From a virus: 29,381 nucleotides of DNA. The notes below the pieces were generated by a model, which saw only the letters and a program-made list of their open reading frames with translations, was not told the DNA's origin and ran no database searches. Each line of letters begins with the position of its first letter. Positions within the stretch are counted from its first letter, which is position 1. Location of the stretch: IMG/VR virus record IMGVR_UViG_3300033149_003672, positions 1-29,381 of that record. One strand, 5' to 3'. The translations under genes were made by a program, and so were the position numbers. Shown piece by piece: positions 6,741-14,134 of the stretch.

Positions 6741-7523
6741 ATGAGCACGACTGACTTGGATCTTGTTCTTCAGGCGCTTGCGAAGATAATGCATCTGGTC
6801 TTCCCCGTACATGATGAGCCAGATCTTGCCAGGAAGCTGGTCTACGAGGAAGGGGCCTGGAGGGAAAAGGAGTATACGAAATCTAAGGAAATCAGGCATA
6901 ACTTCCACACTCTCGATGACCTTGTCGATTACGTGAAACGGCGAGAAAAGAAAGCTATCGTAACCGTCTCGCAAGATAAAATCCTGGCCGACCTGGAGCC
7001 CTGGAAGAATTCCGTCCACCGAGCGGAAATTAGTCTGGATCACGCTATCCCGTTTGCGGAGCTGGTTTGCTTCGACAGAGGTGATCCCGTTTCGGCGGAA
7101 AGCCTCTGGATGAGTCTGGAGAGAGAGCTATATAGCTACGTTCCCTCGGCGCTCTCCCTCGCGATCGGCCAGGTCGAGGTGAGTAGCCAAGGGACCAGTC
7201 GTGTGCAGTTCGGCCTCAGTGGAAGGAACCGCAAACAGGAAAAAGCGGTCAACGTCTTCGTGATAGAAACGAAAGGCAATGGTGATGAAACGCGGCGAAC
7301 ACAGTTCCAGACGGACTGGTTTTACGAGGGGCCGATCTGGAGCTGCGATCTGAACGCGCGGTGGAAAGTCGGCTTTAGGGTAATCCCGCGGGTCCAGAAC
7401 GGAACGGTTCTGTTTTCTGTAGCTATCCAGGACCGTGAAAAGGTGATCACCGAATCGCTGGCCGCGATTAAGGAACGTCTGCAAAGCGACCTCGGGGATT
7501 TGGCGGAAGTCTATCTAGCCTGA
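6741..7523 (+). CDS. Phage protein of unknown function, weakly DUF2303-like
   Basis: I do not firmly recognise this 260-aa protein. The order of landmarks weakly recalls DUF2303 (YfdQ) phage proteins. There is an early FHTLDDLVDYV segment, then a strand-rich stretch followed by an HRAEISL block, a FAELVCF stretch, a central helix, and a C-terminal GFRVIPRVQNGTVLFSVAI strand pair before a last helix. No catalytic motif, signal peptide or membrane segment is visible. The gene starts at ATG 6741 with AGGAGG directly upstream, in a leader (TTAAAC, CCTAG, AGGAGGAAAAA) much like that of the Csf2-like gene. The 37-nt gap after the PRTase is the first break in the chain of overlaps, so it may belong to the packaging genes rather than the RAMP unit. 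Confidence 0.45.
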   Translation: MSTTDLDLVLQALAKIMHLVFPVHDEPDLARKLVYEEGAWREKEYTKSKEIRHNFHTLDDLVDYVKRREKKAIVTVSQDKILADLEPWKNSVHRAEISLDHAIPFAELVCFDRGDPVSAESLWMSLERELYSYVPSALSLAIGQVEVSSQGTSRVQFGLSGRNRKQEKAVNVFVIETKGNGDETRRTQFQTDWFYEGPIWSCDLNARWKVGFRVIPRVQNGTVLFSVAIQDREKVITESLAAIKERLQSDLGDLAEVYLA

Positions 7524-7539
7524 AAGAAGAGGCCAACTG

Positions 7540-7869
7540 ATGTCAGCCCAGATGGATCCTGACGCCTTCGCGCAGCTTTCACGCTGCCTCAGGCAGTTCA
7601 CAGGAACAACTCAGCGGGAGTTCGCGGCTATCTGCGGCGTCCGGTGTGAGACGATTCAGAGGCTGGAGCGAGGCGAGGCAATGGGCGCGACGACTCTGGC
7701 GCGCGTGATCCTATACAGCTTCTGCTACTACGCAGATCGGGTGGCCCAGGAAGAAAACGGGACGAGAGTGCTGACGATCCACCGCCTCGCGACAGATTTC
7801 ACTCGAGCGCTGATCGGCTCTAACGGACCCGGGGCGGTAGACGGAAGGATCAGAAGACAGGTCGAATGA
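7540..7869 (+). CDS. Small helix-turn-helix (XRE/HTH_3-like) protein
   Basis: This 109-aa protein has an N-terminal helix-turn-helix of the Cro/C1 type: FTGTTQREFAAICGV forms helices 1-2 and CETIQRLERGEAMGATTL the recognition helix and turn. A helical tail follows, and the last 30 residues look disordered. It could be a DNA-binding adaptor or a local regulator; no operator is visible nearby. AAGAGG at 7526-7532 precedes ATG 7540, and the stop overlaps the TerL start by 4 nt (ATGA). Placement directly before terL hints at a packaging or late-gene role, but the terS position is already filled by the P27-family gene at 1829. Confidence 0.65.
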   Translation: MSAQMDPDAFAQLSRCLRQFTGTTQREFAAICGVRCETIQRLERGEAMGATTLARVILYSFCYYADRVAQEENGTRVLTIHRLATDFTRALIGSNGPGAVDGRIRRQVE

Positions 7870-9425
7870 TCGAATACAAGTTTGACGAACAGGAAGCGCA
7901 GCGCGCTGTTGACTTCTTTGAGAAGCTGCTTCACCACGTGAAAGGGGAGTGGGCCGGGCAGCCGTTCCTTCTCGCCTCGTGGGAGAAGGAGTTTATCCGC
8001 GAGCTGTTTGGGTGGAGGCGCGAGGATGGGACGCGTCGCTACCGGATGGCCTACTTGGAGATCCCGCGTAAGAACGGGAAATCCTCCCTCGCCGCTGGCT
8101 TGGCGCTATACCTCCTCTTCGCGGATCGAGAGCCGGGGGCGGAGATTTATTCTGCCGCCGGCGACCGCGGCCAGGCGGCGCTCGTGTTTGAGATCGCGAA
8201 AGGGATGATTGAGCGCAGCCCGGTCCTCCGGAAACGCTGTGAGGTCTTCAAGCACAGCGTGTATGTTCCGAGTTCAGGAAGCGTCTATAAAGTGCTCTCC
8301 GCCGAGGCCTATTCGAAGCACGGAATAAATGCTCACGGGATAATCTTCGACGAGCTGCACGTCCAACCGAACCGAGAACTCTGGGACGTGCTCACGACCT
8401 CGACTGGCGCGCGAAGACAGCCGATCGTCGTGGCGATCACGACCGCCGGATACGATCGGCACTCGATCTGCTGGGAAATCCACGACTACGCGCTGAAAGT
8501 TCGGGACGGAATCGTTGAGGATGACACGTTTCTGCCGATCATCTATACCGTCGGCGAGAAAGAGGACTGGACCGATCCGGAGGTCTGGGCGAAGGCGAAT
8601 CCGAATCTCGGGATCTCGCTGAAGAGGGAATACCTCGAGCAGGAGTGCCGTCGCGCGAAGGAAGTCCCGGCCTACGAAAATACGTTCCGGCGTCTCCACC
8701 TGAATCAGTGGACAGAGCAGGCCGTTCGCTGGCTGCCCATGGATCACTGGGACGAGTGCGCCGGCGGCGAGATAGACGAGGAAGCGCTCGCCGGGAAACC
8801 GTGTTACGCAGGGCTGGATCTCGCGAGCACAATTGATATCGCCGCGCTGGTTCTGCTATTTCCAGGCTCGGGAGAGGACGGGCCGCGGTACAGAGTGATC
8901 TGTCGGTTCTGGGTTCCCGAGGAGAATCTGCGTGAGCGCGCAGATCGGGACAGGGTTCCGTATGACCAGTGGGCGCGGGAAGGCTGGATCACTCCGACGG
9001 AAGGAAACGTGATCGACTACGACAGGATTCGTGCGGACATCAATGTGCTTGGGGGGCGGTTCGAGATCCGCGAGATCGCGATCGACCGGTGGAACTCAAC
9101 CCAGCTCCAGACACAGCTGGACGGAGACGGTTTCACCGTCGTACCATTCGGCCAAGGGTTCGGATCGATGAGCGCGCCGACGAAAGAACTCGAAGGGCTC
9201 GTGCTGGGAAAGAAAATTGAGCACGGTGGGAACCCAGTCCTGCGATGGATGGCGTCGAACGTTTCGGTAAGACAGGATCCGGCCGGAAACCTGAAGCCTG
9301 ACAAGAGCCGGAGCGCCGAAAAGATCGACGGAATCGTGGCGCTGGTTATGGCCCTCGGCCGAGCAATGGTCCATCGCGACGAGGACAGCAGCGTGTATGA
9401 AGATCGCGGAATTGTGCTAATATAG
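7866..9425 (+). CDS. terL: Terminase large subunit (Terminase_1-type packaging ATPase/nuclease)
   Basis: The 519-aa product is a complete TerL. Its ATPase domain has Walker A IPRKNGKSS (66-74), a QxxxF-like region just before it, and Walker B GIIFDELH (158-165) with D162 and E163; the TTAGY block (192-196) is the coupling motif. The C-terminal RNase H-fold nuclease has acidic residues at YAGLDLAS (D318), IAIDRW (D407) and KIDGIVALVMA (D488). This is the motor and headful/cos nuclease that packages DNA into proheads through the portal. It overlaps the HTH gene by 4 nt. The match and length are those of Terminase_1-type large subunits linked with P27-family small subunits. Confidence 0.95.
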   Translation: MIEYKFDEQEAQRAVDFFEKLLHHVKGEWAGQPFLLASWEKEFIRELFGWRREDGTRRYRMAYLEIPRKNGKSSLAAGLALYLLFADREPGAEIYSAAGDRGQAALVFEIAKGMIERSPVLRKRCEVFKHSVYVPSSGSVYKVLSAEAYSKHGINAHGIIFDELHVQPNRELWDVLTTSTGARRQPIVVAITTAGYDRHSICWEIHDYALKVRDGIVEDDTFLPIIYTVGEKEDWTDPEVWAKANPNLGISLKREYLEQECRRAKEVPAYENTFRRLHLNQWTEQAVRWLPMDHWDECAGGEIDEEALAGKPCYAGLDLASTIDIAALVLLFPGSGEDGPRYRVICRFWVPEENLRERADRDRVPYDQWAREGWITPTEGNVIDYDRIRADINVLGGRFEIREIAIDRWNSTQLQTQLDGDGFTVVPFGQGFGSMSAPTKELEGLVLGKKIEHGGNPVLRWMASNVSVRQDPAGNLKPDKSRSAEKIDGIVALVMALGRAMVHRDEDSSVYEDRGIVLI

Positions 9426-9480
9426 AGGTAGGCCCGGGGGAGCCGGAAAGGAAAGAAGCCGATGAAAGGCGGGGCATAAC

Positions 9481-9633
9481 GTGTCGGCGAGAAAGTGTCC
9501 TCTCTGTGGAAGCGGCAGTAGTGTCGTCCGGGTCGTCGAGAATCGGCGTGGAGTCGTGATCCGGTATCGTGTCTGCAGAAAGTGTCGGTATCGGTTCACG
9601 ACAGAGGAAAAACAGCGAACCCCCTCCCTCTAA
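9481..9633 (+). CDS. 50-aa zinc-ribbon protein, NrdR zinc-finger-like
   Basis: Reading from GTG 9481 gives a 50-aa protein with CPLCG (6-10) and CRKCRYRFTT (32-41), a four-cysteine zinc ribbon. The spacing and the C-x-x-C-x-x-RFTT ending recall the N-terminal zinc finger of NrdR, the ribonucleotide reductase repressor, but the ATP-cone domain is absent. A G-rich run at 9468-9474 could serve as Shine-Dalgarno; an ATG at 9462 gives only a five-residue frame and is not the start. It lies between terL and the portal gene. Small zinc-ribbon proteins of this kind are common beside phage packaging genes and are probably nucleic-acid or protein adaptors. Confidence 0.7.
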   Translation: MSARKCPLCGSGSSVVRVVENRRGVVIRYRVCRKCRYRFTTEEKQRTPSL

Positions 9634-9766
9634 CTTCCTGCCGAATGAAGATTCCCACCCGAAATTGTCTATATGTAGACAAAAGTGTTGACTTCTGACG
9701 ATTGATATTGCACTGACTGTAATTTCTGCTATGGCTACGGGCAGGACCTCTGGAGGAGGCTGCCCC
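9634..9766 (+). promoter_or_regulatory. Upstream region of the portal gene with possible promoter
   Basis: This 133-nt gap, longer than usual here, is AT-rich against its surroundings. It contains the dyad described separately and a TTGACT at 9688-9693 that could act as a -35 box, but I see no matching -10 box at 17 nt. It probably carries control signals for the head genes. The ATG at 9731 is inside it and is not favoured as a start. Confidence 0.35.
9665..9682 (+). promoter_or_regulatory. Perfect 7-bp inverted repeat, operator-like
   Basis: TTGTCTA (9665-9671) and TAGACAA (9676-9682) form a perfect dyad around a 4-nt centre, TATG. It stands 100 nt upstream of the portal start and just after the zinc-ribbon gene. 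The AT-rich dyad could be a repressor binding site, possibly of NrdR-box type. With a 4-nt loop and no U-run it is unlikely to be a terminator. Confidence 0.45.
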
Positions 9767-11068
9767 GTGTTTGACCGGCTTCGGCGTGTCGTTTCCGCCG
9801 CGATCCGCGAGTGGAGAGAATTCCAGTCGCTCTCCGATCTTGACCGGCTGATTGAGCTCGGAGAATACGTAGATACGGCCGCCGGCGTCCGGGTCACACC
9901 GACCCGGGCGATGCAATTTTCGGCCGTCTTCGCTTGCGTTCGTGTGCTCTCCGAGACGATCGCCAGCCTCCCCCTCCACCTCTACCGCAGACAGAACGAC
10001 CGAAAAAGCCGCGCGCCGGATCACCCTCTTTATGGAATTCTTCACGACCAGCCAAATCCGATCATGACCTCGTTCGAGTTCCGCGAAGTCATGCAGGGCC
10101 ACGTGGCCCTGAGAGGGAATGCCTACGCGGAGATCGTTCGCGGGAACGATGGGGAGGTAAAGGAACTCTGGCCGATCCACCCGGATCACGTCCGGATCTA
10201 CGTGGACGGCTGGCAGGTCTACTACGTGATCCGCGCGAAGGACGGAACAGAGACGGTCTGGCCTTCGCGAGATATCCTCCACCTGCGCGGCCTATCAAGC
10301 GACGGAATTCGCGGGCTATCGCCGATCATGACAGTCATGGAGGCTGTCGGTCTAGGCCTGGCTGCAGAAGAGTATGGCGCGCGGTTCTTCCAGAACGACG
10401 CGCGACCCTCTGTCGTCCTGAAGCACCCCGGGAAGCTGGGCGAGGAGGCGGCATCCAATCTCAGGAAGTCCTGGAAGGAAGCCCACGCCGGGTCGGCTCG
10501 CGCGCACCGGGTCGCGGTCCTCGAGGAGGGGATGTCGATCGAGAAAATCGGGATCTCGCCCGAAGAGGCGCAGTTCCTCGAGACGCGAAAATTCCAAGTA
10601 AGTGAGATCGCCCGGATCTTCCGGGTCCCGCCGCACATGATCGGTGACCTCGAAAAAGCGACCTACTCAAACGTCGAGCAGCAGGCGATTGACTTCGTCG
10701 TTCACACGATCCGGCCCTGGCTCGTCAAATGGGAGCAGGCGATCTCGAAATCACTCCTGACCGAACAGGAGCGGCGTGAGTATTTCGCGGAATTTATGGT
10801 CGACGGCCTCCTGCGCGGCGACGCGAATTCCCGGTGGCAGGCTTACGCGACAGCAATCCAGTGGGGAGTGATGTCGCCGAACGAGGTCCGCGACCGGGAG
10901 AACATGAACCCGCGACCCGGTGGAGACGCTTACCTGACTCCGCTGAATTTTGTGCAATCCACGAAACCGCGGCCGGATAGCGTCGAGGGGGACGAGGAAA
11001 CGAAGAGTGCAGTCGGGCGGTACGAGGTAGTATCGGCCGTTCGGCTAAACGGGAAGGATAGGCGATGA
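9767..11068 (+). CDS. Portal protein, HK97 family
   Basis: The product is 433 aa from GTG 9767. The start is chosen because GGAGGAGG at 9752-9759 precedes it at good spacing, whereas ATG 9731 has no Shine-Dalgarno. The family landmarks are an early VTPTRAMQFSAVFACVRVLSETIASLPLHLYRR-type block, HPLYGILHDQPNP, GNAYAEIVR and LRGLSSDGIRGLSP, with FRVPPHMIGDLEKATYSNVEQQ late in the protein. Portal dodecamers form the unique prohead vertex through which TerL drives the DNA, and later hold the connector. The 3' end overlaps the protease gene by 4 nt. Confidence 0.93.
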   Translation: MFDRLRRVVSAAIREWREFQSLSDLDRLIELGEYVDTAAGVRVTPTRAMQFSAVFACVRVLSETIASLPLHLYRRQNDRKSRAPDHPLYGILHDQPNPIMTSFEFREVMQGHVALRGNAYAEIVRGNDGEVKELWPIHPDHVRIYVDGWQVYYVIRAKDGTETVWPSRDILHLRGLSSDGIRGLSPIMTVMEAVGLGLAAEEYGARFFQNDARPSVVLKHPGKLGEEAASNLRKSWKEAHAGSARAHRVAVLEEGMSIEKIGISPEEAQFLETRKFQVSEIARIFRVPPHMIGDLEKATYSNVEQQAIDFVVHTIRPWLVKWEQAISKSLLTEQERREYFAEFMVDGLLRGDANSRWQAYATAIQWGVMSPNEVRDRENMNPRPGGDAYLTPLNFVQSTKPRPDSVEGDEETKSAVGRYEVVSAVRLNGKDRR

Positions 11069-12147
11069 ACGTTCTCGAATTCCGAAAGGCGCTGCCTGTT
11101 CATCACACGGATACGTCGGACGGTCCCTGGGACGGACCGCAGATGAGAAAAAACCTCCGGAACGACGAGACGGCGAAATACTACCGCCAGGCGTTTGCTT
11201 GGGTCGATCCGGAGGGCGACCCCAATGTGAAATCATCGTACAAGTTCATTCACCATGAAGTCAACAGCGACGGTGAAATCGGCGCCGCCAATGTCCGGGC
11301 CTGCGTAGCTGGAATCGCCATTCTGAACGGTGCGCGAGGCGGAACGACAATCCCGCAGGCGGATCGGGAGGGAGTATACCGACACTTGGCAGCGCATATC
11401 CGTGATGCGGACCAGGAGCCGCCGGAGCTGCTGAGTCGGCCGGTCAAGAAGAGGGGTGTGGAGTTCTATCGCGAGTTCGAGCTGCGCGAAGTGCGTGCGG
11501 CGGAAGACGGGCAGCGGAAGATCGGAGGATATGCAGCGGTCTTCGATCAGGAGACCGATATTGGCGGGTTTTTCCGCGAGGTGATCCGGCCCGGCGCGTT
11601 CAAGAAGACCCTCCAGGAATCGGACGTTCTCGCGCTGTGGAACCATGACACGAGCAAACCGCTTGGGCGGGTCAGTAACGGCACGCTGGAGCTGACAGAG
11701 GACGAGCGGGGACTGCGGTTCGAGCTCCAGCTTCCAGATACGACCTGGGGGGTCGATGCGTTCAAGAGTATCTCCCGGGGGGACGTGCGCGGGATGTCCT
11801 TCGGCTTCGTCGTGACGAAGGAGTCCTGGAGTGGAAAGACTGAGGAAAATGGAAAAGAAGACATCTTGCGTGAGATTAAGGAAGTAGCGCTCTACGAGAT
11901 TTCGCCCGTTACGTTCCCGGCCTACGAGGCGACCGAGGTCGAGGCGCGGGCGATTTTGGCGGCGCGGGGGATCGAAGTCAGCGAAAAAGCGGATTCCAGT
12001 GCCAGATCCGGCACCACTGGTGAGCCGGGGAGGACGCGTGGACAGGATGGCCGCGCGCAGGATCCCCACTCGGCAGCCGGGCGGAGAGAGCACGATCCGA
12101 TAACGGCCTGGCGCGAACGAGATGCGAGGCTGAAACGGTACGTGTGA
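11065..12147 (+). CDS. HK97-type prohead protease (S78) with an extra N-terminal domain
   Basis: Residues ~133-320 form a peptidase family S78 prohead protease. The block GGYAAVFDQETDIGGFFREVIRPGAF precedes LWNHD, with catalytic H194, and GMSFGF provides catalytic S245, followed by the VALYEISPVTFPAYEAT segment. The enzyme trims the capsid delta domain during maturation. The first ~125 residues are a separate alpha/beta module: GPWDGPQMRKN, YRQAFAWVDPEG, YKFIHHEV, and GGTTIPQADREGVYRHLAAHI. I have seen this module fused to other phage proteases but cannot name its job. The last ~70 residues are charged and probably disordered. The gene overlaps the portal gene by 4 nt. Confidence 0.92.
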   Translation: MNVLEFRKALPVHHTDTSDGPWDGPQMRKNLRNDETAKYYRQAFAWVDPEGDPNVKSSYKFIHHEVNSDGEIGAANVRACVAGIAILNGARGGTTIPQADREGVYRHLAAHIRDADQEPPELLSRPVKKRGVEFYREFELREVRAAEDGQRKIGGYAAVFDQETDIGGFFREVIRPGAFKKTLQESDVLALWNHDTSKPLGRVSNGTLELTEDERGLRFELQLPDTTWGVDAFKSISRGDVRGMSFGFVVTKESWSGKTEENGKEDILREIKEVALYEISPVTFPAYEATEVEARAILAARGIEVSEKADSSARSGTTGEPGRTRGQDGRAQDPHSAAGRREHDPITAWRERDARLKRYV

Positions 12148-12158
12148 GGTGAAAGAGA

Positions 12159-13538
12159 ATGCCTGATATCAACGATCTCAGAAAGAAACGGGCGGCCCTG
12201 GTCGACGAGGCGAGGGCGCTGAATGACAAGGCGAAAGAAGAAAGCCGGGATTTCACCGAGGATGAACAGAAGCGCTGGAACGAGATCGAGGCAGAGCTCG
12301 ACAAGATCCGCGAGCAAATCGAGACCGAAGAGCGGGCGCTCGCGCGACAGCAGCGAATCGTCGCGGAAATGCAGGATCTCCAGCTCCCGCAGAATGACCC
12401 TGTTCAGCCTCCGATCGGAGACGACGGAGGCAACGGCGGCGCGACTCGGACGCGAGTCGAGTTCCCGCAAGGTGAACCGGCGTGGCGATCGCTCGGCGAG
12501 TTCCTCGTCGCAGTGAAGCGGGCGTCCGATCCGACGATGAGGCATGACCCGCTTGTCCAGAAGCTGGTGAAGTACAACGAGCGGGCGGCCTCTGGACTCT
12601 CGGAGGGGGTTCCATCTGATGGCGGATTCCTCGTGCAGCAGGACTTCGCCGAGGAGCTCCTGAAGAATGTGTACAAGACTGGAGTTCTGGCTTCCCGGGT
12701 CCGCCGGATCCCGATCTCGAACCCGCGGTCGAACGGCCTGAAGATCTACGGGATCGACGAAACCAGTCGGGCGGACGGATCCCGCTGGGGCGGCGTCGTT
12801 GCCTACTGGACCTCCGAGGCCGAGGCGAAGACGAAATCCAAACCGAAGTTCCGTGAGATTAACCTGAAGCTAAACAAGCTCACGGGGCTCTGCTACGCGA
12901 CCGACGAGCTCCTCGAGGATGCGGCGGCGCTGGAGACGATCATTCGGCAGGCGTTTCGAGATGAGTTCGGCTTCAAGATGGATGACGGGATTCTAAACGG
13001 AACTGGCGCGGGCCAGCCACTCGGAATCCTCCAGTCAAATGCAGTCGTCACAGTCGCGAAGGAATCCGGGCAGGCAGCGCAGACGATCGTGGCCGAGAAT
13101 ATCCTAAAGATGTGGTCGCGCTGCTTCGGGCGATCACGGCCGAACGCGGTCTGGCTGATCAACCAGGATATCGAGCCGCAGCTCTACTCGCTCAGCCTGA
13201 AGATCGGAACGGGTGGAGTGCCGCTCTATATGCCGGCGAACGGCCTCGCCGGGCAGCCGTGGAGCACGCTATTTGGTCGCCCCGTTATTCCGGTCGAGCA
13301 CTGCCAGACGCTCGGAACGAAGGGCGATATCGTGCTGGCCGACCTGAGCCAATACGTGATGATCGACAAGGGCGCGCCGCGCTCGGCGGCGTCGATTCAC
13401 GTGCGGTTCCTCTACGACGAGACCGTCTACCGGTTCGTCTACCGCGTGGACGGCCAGCCGATCTGGTCTGCGCCCCTGACGCCCTATAAGGGCTCGAATA
13501 CTCTGTCGCCGTTCGTGACGCTGGCGACGAGATCGTAA
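12159..13538 (+). CDS. Major capsid protein, HK97 fold
   Basis: The 459-aa protein begins with a helical, charged coiled-coil region (residues ~1-75). This is typical of the HK97 delta domain, which acts as an internal scaffold and is removed by the protease. A glycine/proline-rich linker follows, then GVPSDGGFLVQQDFAEELL (150-168), the usual opening of the mature HK97-fold shell protein. The rest shows the family's DGILNGTGAGQPLGI, a VWLINQDIEPQLYSL segment and the IVLADLSQYVMIDKGAP block. It lies directly after the protease, as expected. The cleavage site is probably somewhere between residues 75 and 150, but I cannot fix it. Confidence 0.95.
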   Translation: MPDINDLRKKRAALVDEARALNDKAKEESRDFTEDEQKRWNEIEAELDKIREQIETEERALARQQRIVAEMQDLQLPQNDPVQPPIGDDGGNGGATRTRVEFPQGEPAWRSLGEFLVAVKRASDPTMRHDPLVQKLVKYNERAASGLSEGVPSDGGFLVQQDFAEELLKNVYKTGVLASRVRRIPISNPRSNGLKIYGIDETSRADGSRWGGVVAYWTSEAEAKTKSKPKFREINLKLNKLTGLCYATDELLEDAAALETIIRQAFRDEFGFKMDDGILNGTGAGQPLGILQSNAVVTVAKESGQAAQTIVAENILKMWSRCFGRSRPNAVWLINQDIEPQLYSLSLKIGTGGVPLYMPANGLAGQPWSTLFGRPVIPVEHCQTLGTKGDIVLADLSQYVMIDKGAPRSAASIHVRFLYDETVYRFVYRVDGQPIWSAPLTPYKGSNTLSPFVTLATRS

Positions 13539-13558
13539 GGATCGACACTTCCCCCGCA

Positions 13559-13595
13559 GGCGGGAGGAGGGTTCTTCCTCCGCTCTCCTCCCGCC
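13559..13595 (+). terminator. Hairpin after the capsid gene
   Basis: GGCGGGAGGA (13559-13568) and TCCTCCCGCC (13586-13595) form a perfect 10-bp stem with a 17-nt loop, and an inner GGAGG/CCTCC pairing is also possible. No U-run follows, so it is not a textbook intrinsic terminator. In phage late operons such a hairpin after the capsid gene may protect capsid mRNA or partly attenuate transcription. Confidence 0.5.
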
Positions 13596-13629
13596 AGCCC
13601 CGAGGGATAGAAGAAAGGATGAGAAGAAA

Positions 13630-14115
13630 ATGGCGGTCAACTTTCTCGAAGAGCACAAGATCGTAAACGTTGGGAATTCTAGCTTCATCTCCTCAAATAA
13701 CGACCTATTTAACGGTAACCCGGCGACAGACGTCGTGAATCTGTCAGAGTGGGGCCGGATCACGTTCGTGGTCCAGAAAGGATCTGGAGACACCGGGACG
13801 GCGACGATCACGGTGGAGTCCTGCGACGACACCACGCCGACAACCGCGACGGCGATCGCGTTCAAGTACCGGAAATGCACCTCCGGGGACACGTTCGGCG
13901 CGTGGACCGACGCGACCTCGTCAGGGTTCACCACAGACGCCGGGGCCGACCAGGTCTACGAGATCTCCGTGTCCTCGTCCGACCTGCACAGCGACGACAA
14001 GTACGTCCGGCTCAAGATGACTGAGGTCGTAGATTCTCCCGTCTACGGGGGCGTAATCGCGATTCTGACTGAGCCGCGGTACGCCGAGGACGTGAATCGC
14101 ACGGTCCTGACCTGA
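13630..14115 (+). CDS. Probable capsid-associated beta protein
   Basis: I do not recognise a named family in this 161-aa protein. It is Thr/Ser/Asp-rich, strand-rich and without cysteine clusters, with repeated TxTxTV-type strands (GTATITVESCDDTTPTTATAI) and a DKYVRLKMTEVVDSPVYGGVIAIL ending. These features, and the position right after the major capsid gene, fit a head decoration or head-fibre protein. No signal peptide or membrane segment is visible. ATG 13630 is preceded by an A/G-rich leader, which contains GAAAGGATGAGAAG. Confidence 0.5.
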   Translation: MAVNFLEEHKIVNVGNSSFISSNNDLFNGNPATDVVNLSEWGRITFVVQKGSGDTGTATITVESCDDTTPTTATAIAFKYRKCTSGDTFGAWTDATSSGFTTDAGADQVYEISVSSSDLHSDDKYVRLKMTEVVDSPVYGGVIAILTEPRYAEDVNRTVLT

Positions 14116-14134
14116 ACCTGAGAAGGAGCGAATC

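Noticed and set aside
9462-9479. Mini-ORF starting at ATG 9462
   Set aside because: It encodes five codons only before a stop; the zinc-ribbon gene begins at GTG 9481.
9731-9766. ATG 9731 as portal start
   Set aside because: It has no Shine-Dalgarno, while GGAGGAGG directly precedes GTG 9767.
11233-12093. Long minus-strand frame opposite the prohead protease
   Set aside because: The sense strand encodes a complete S78 protease; the antisense product is Arg/Pro/Ser-rich, typical of GC-rich shadow frames.
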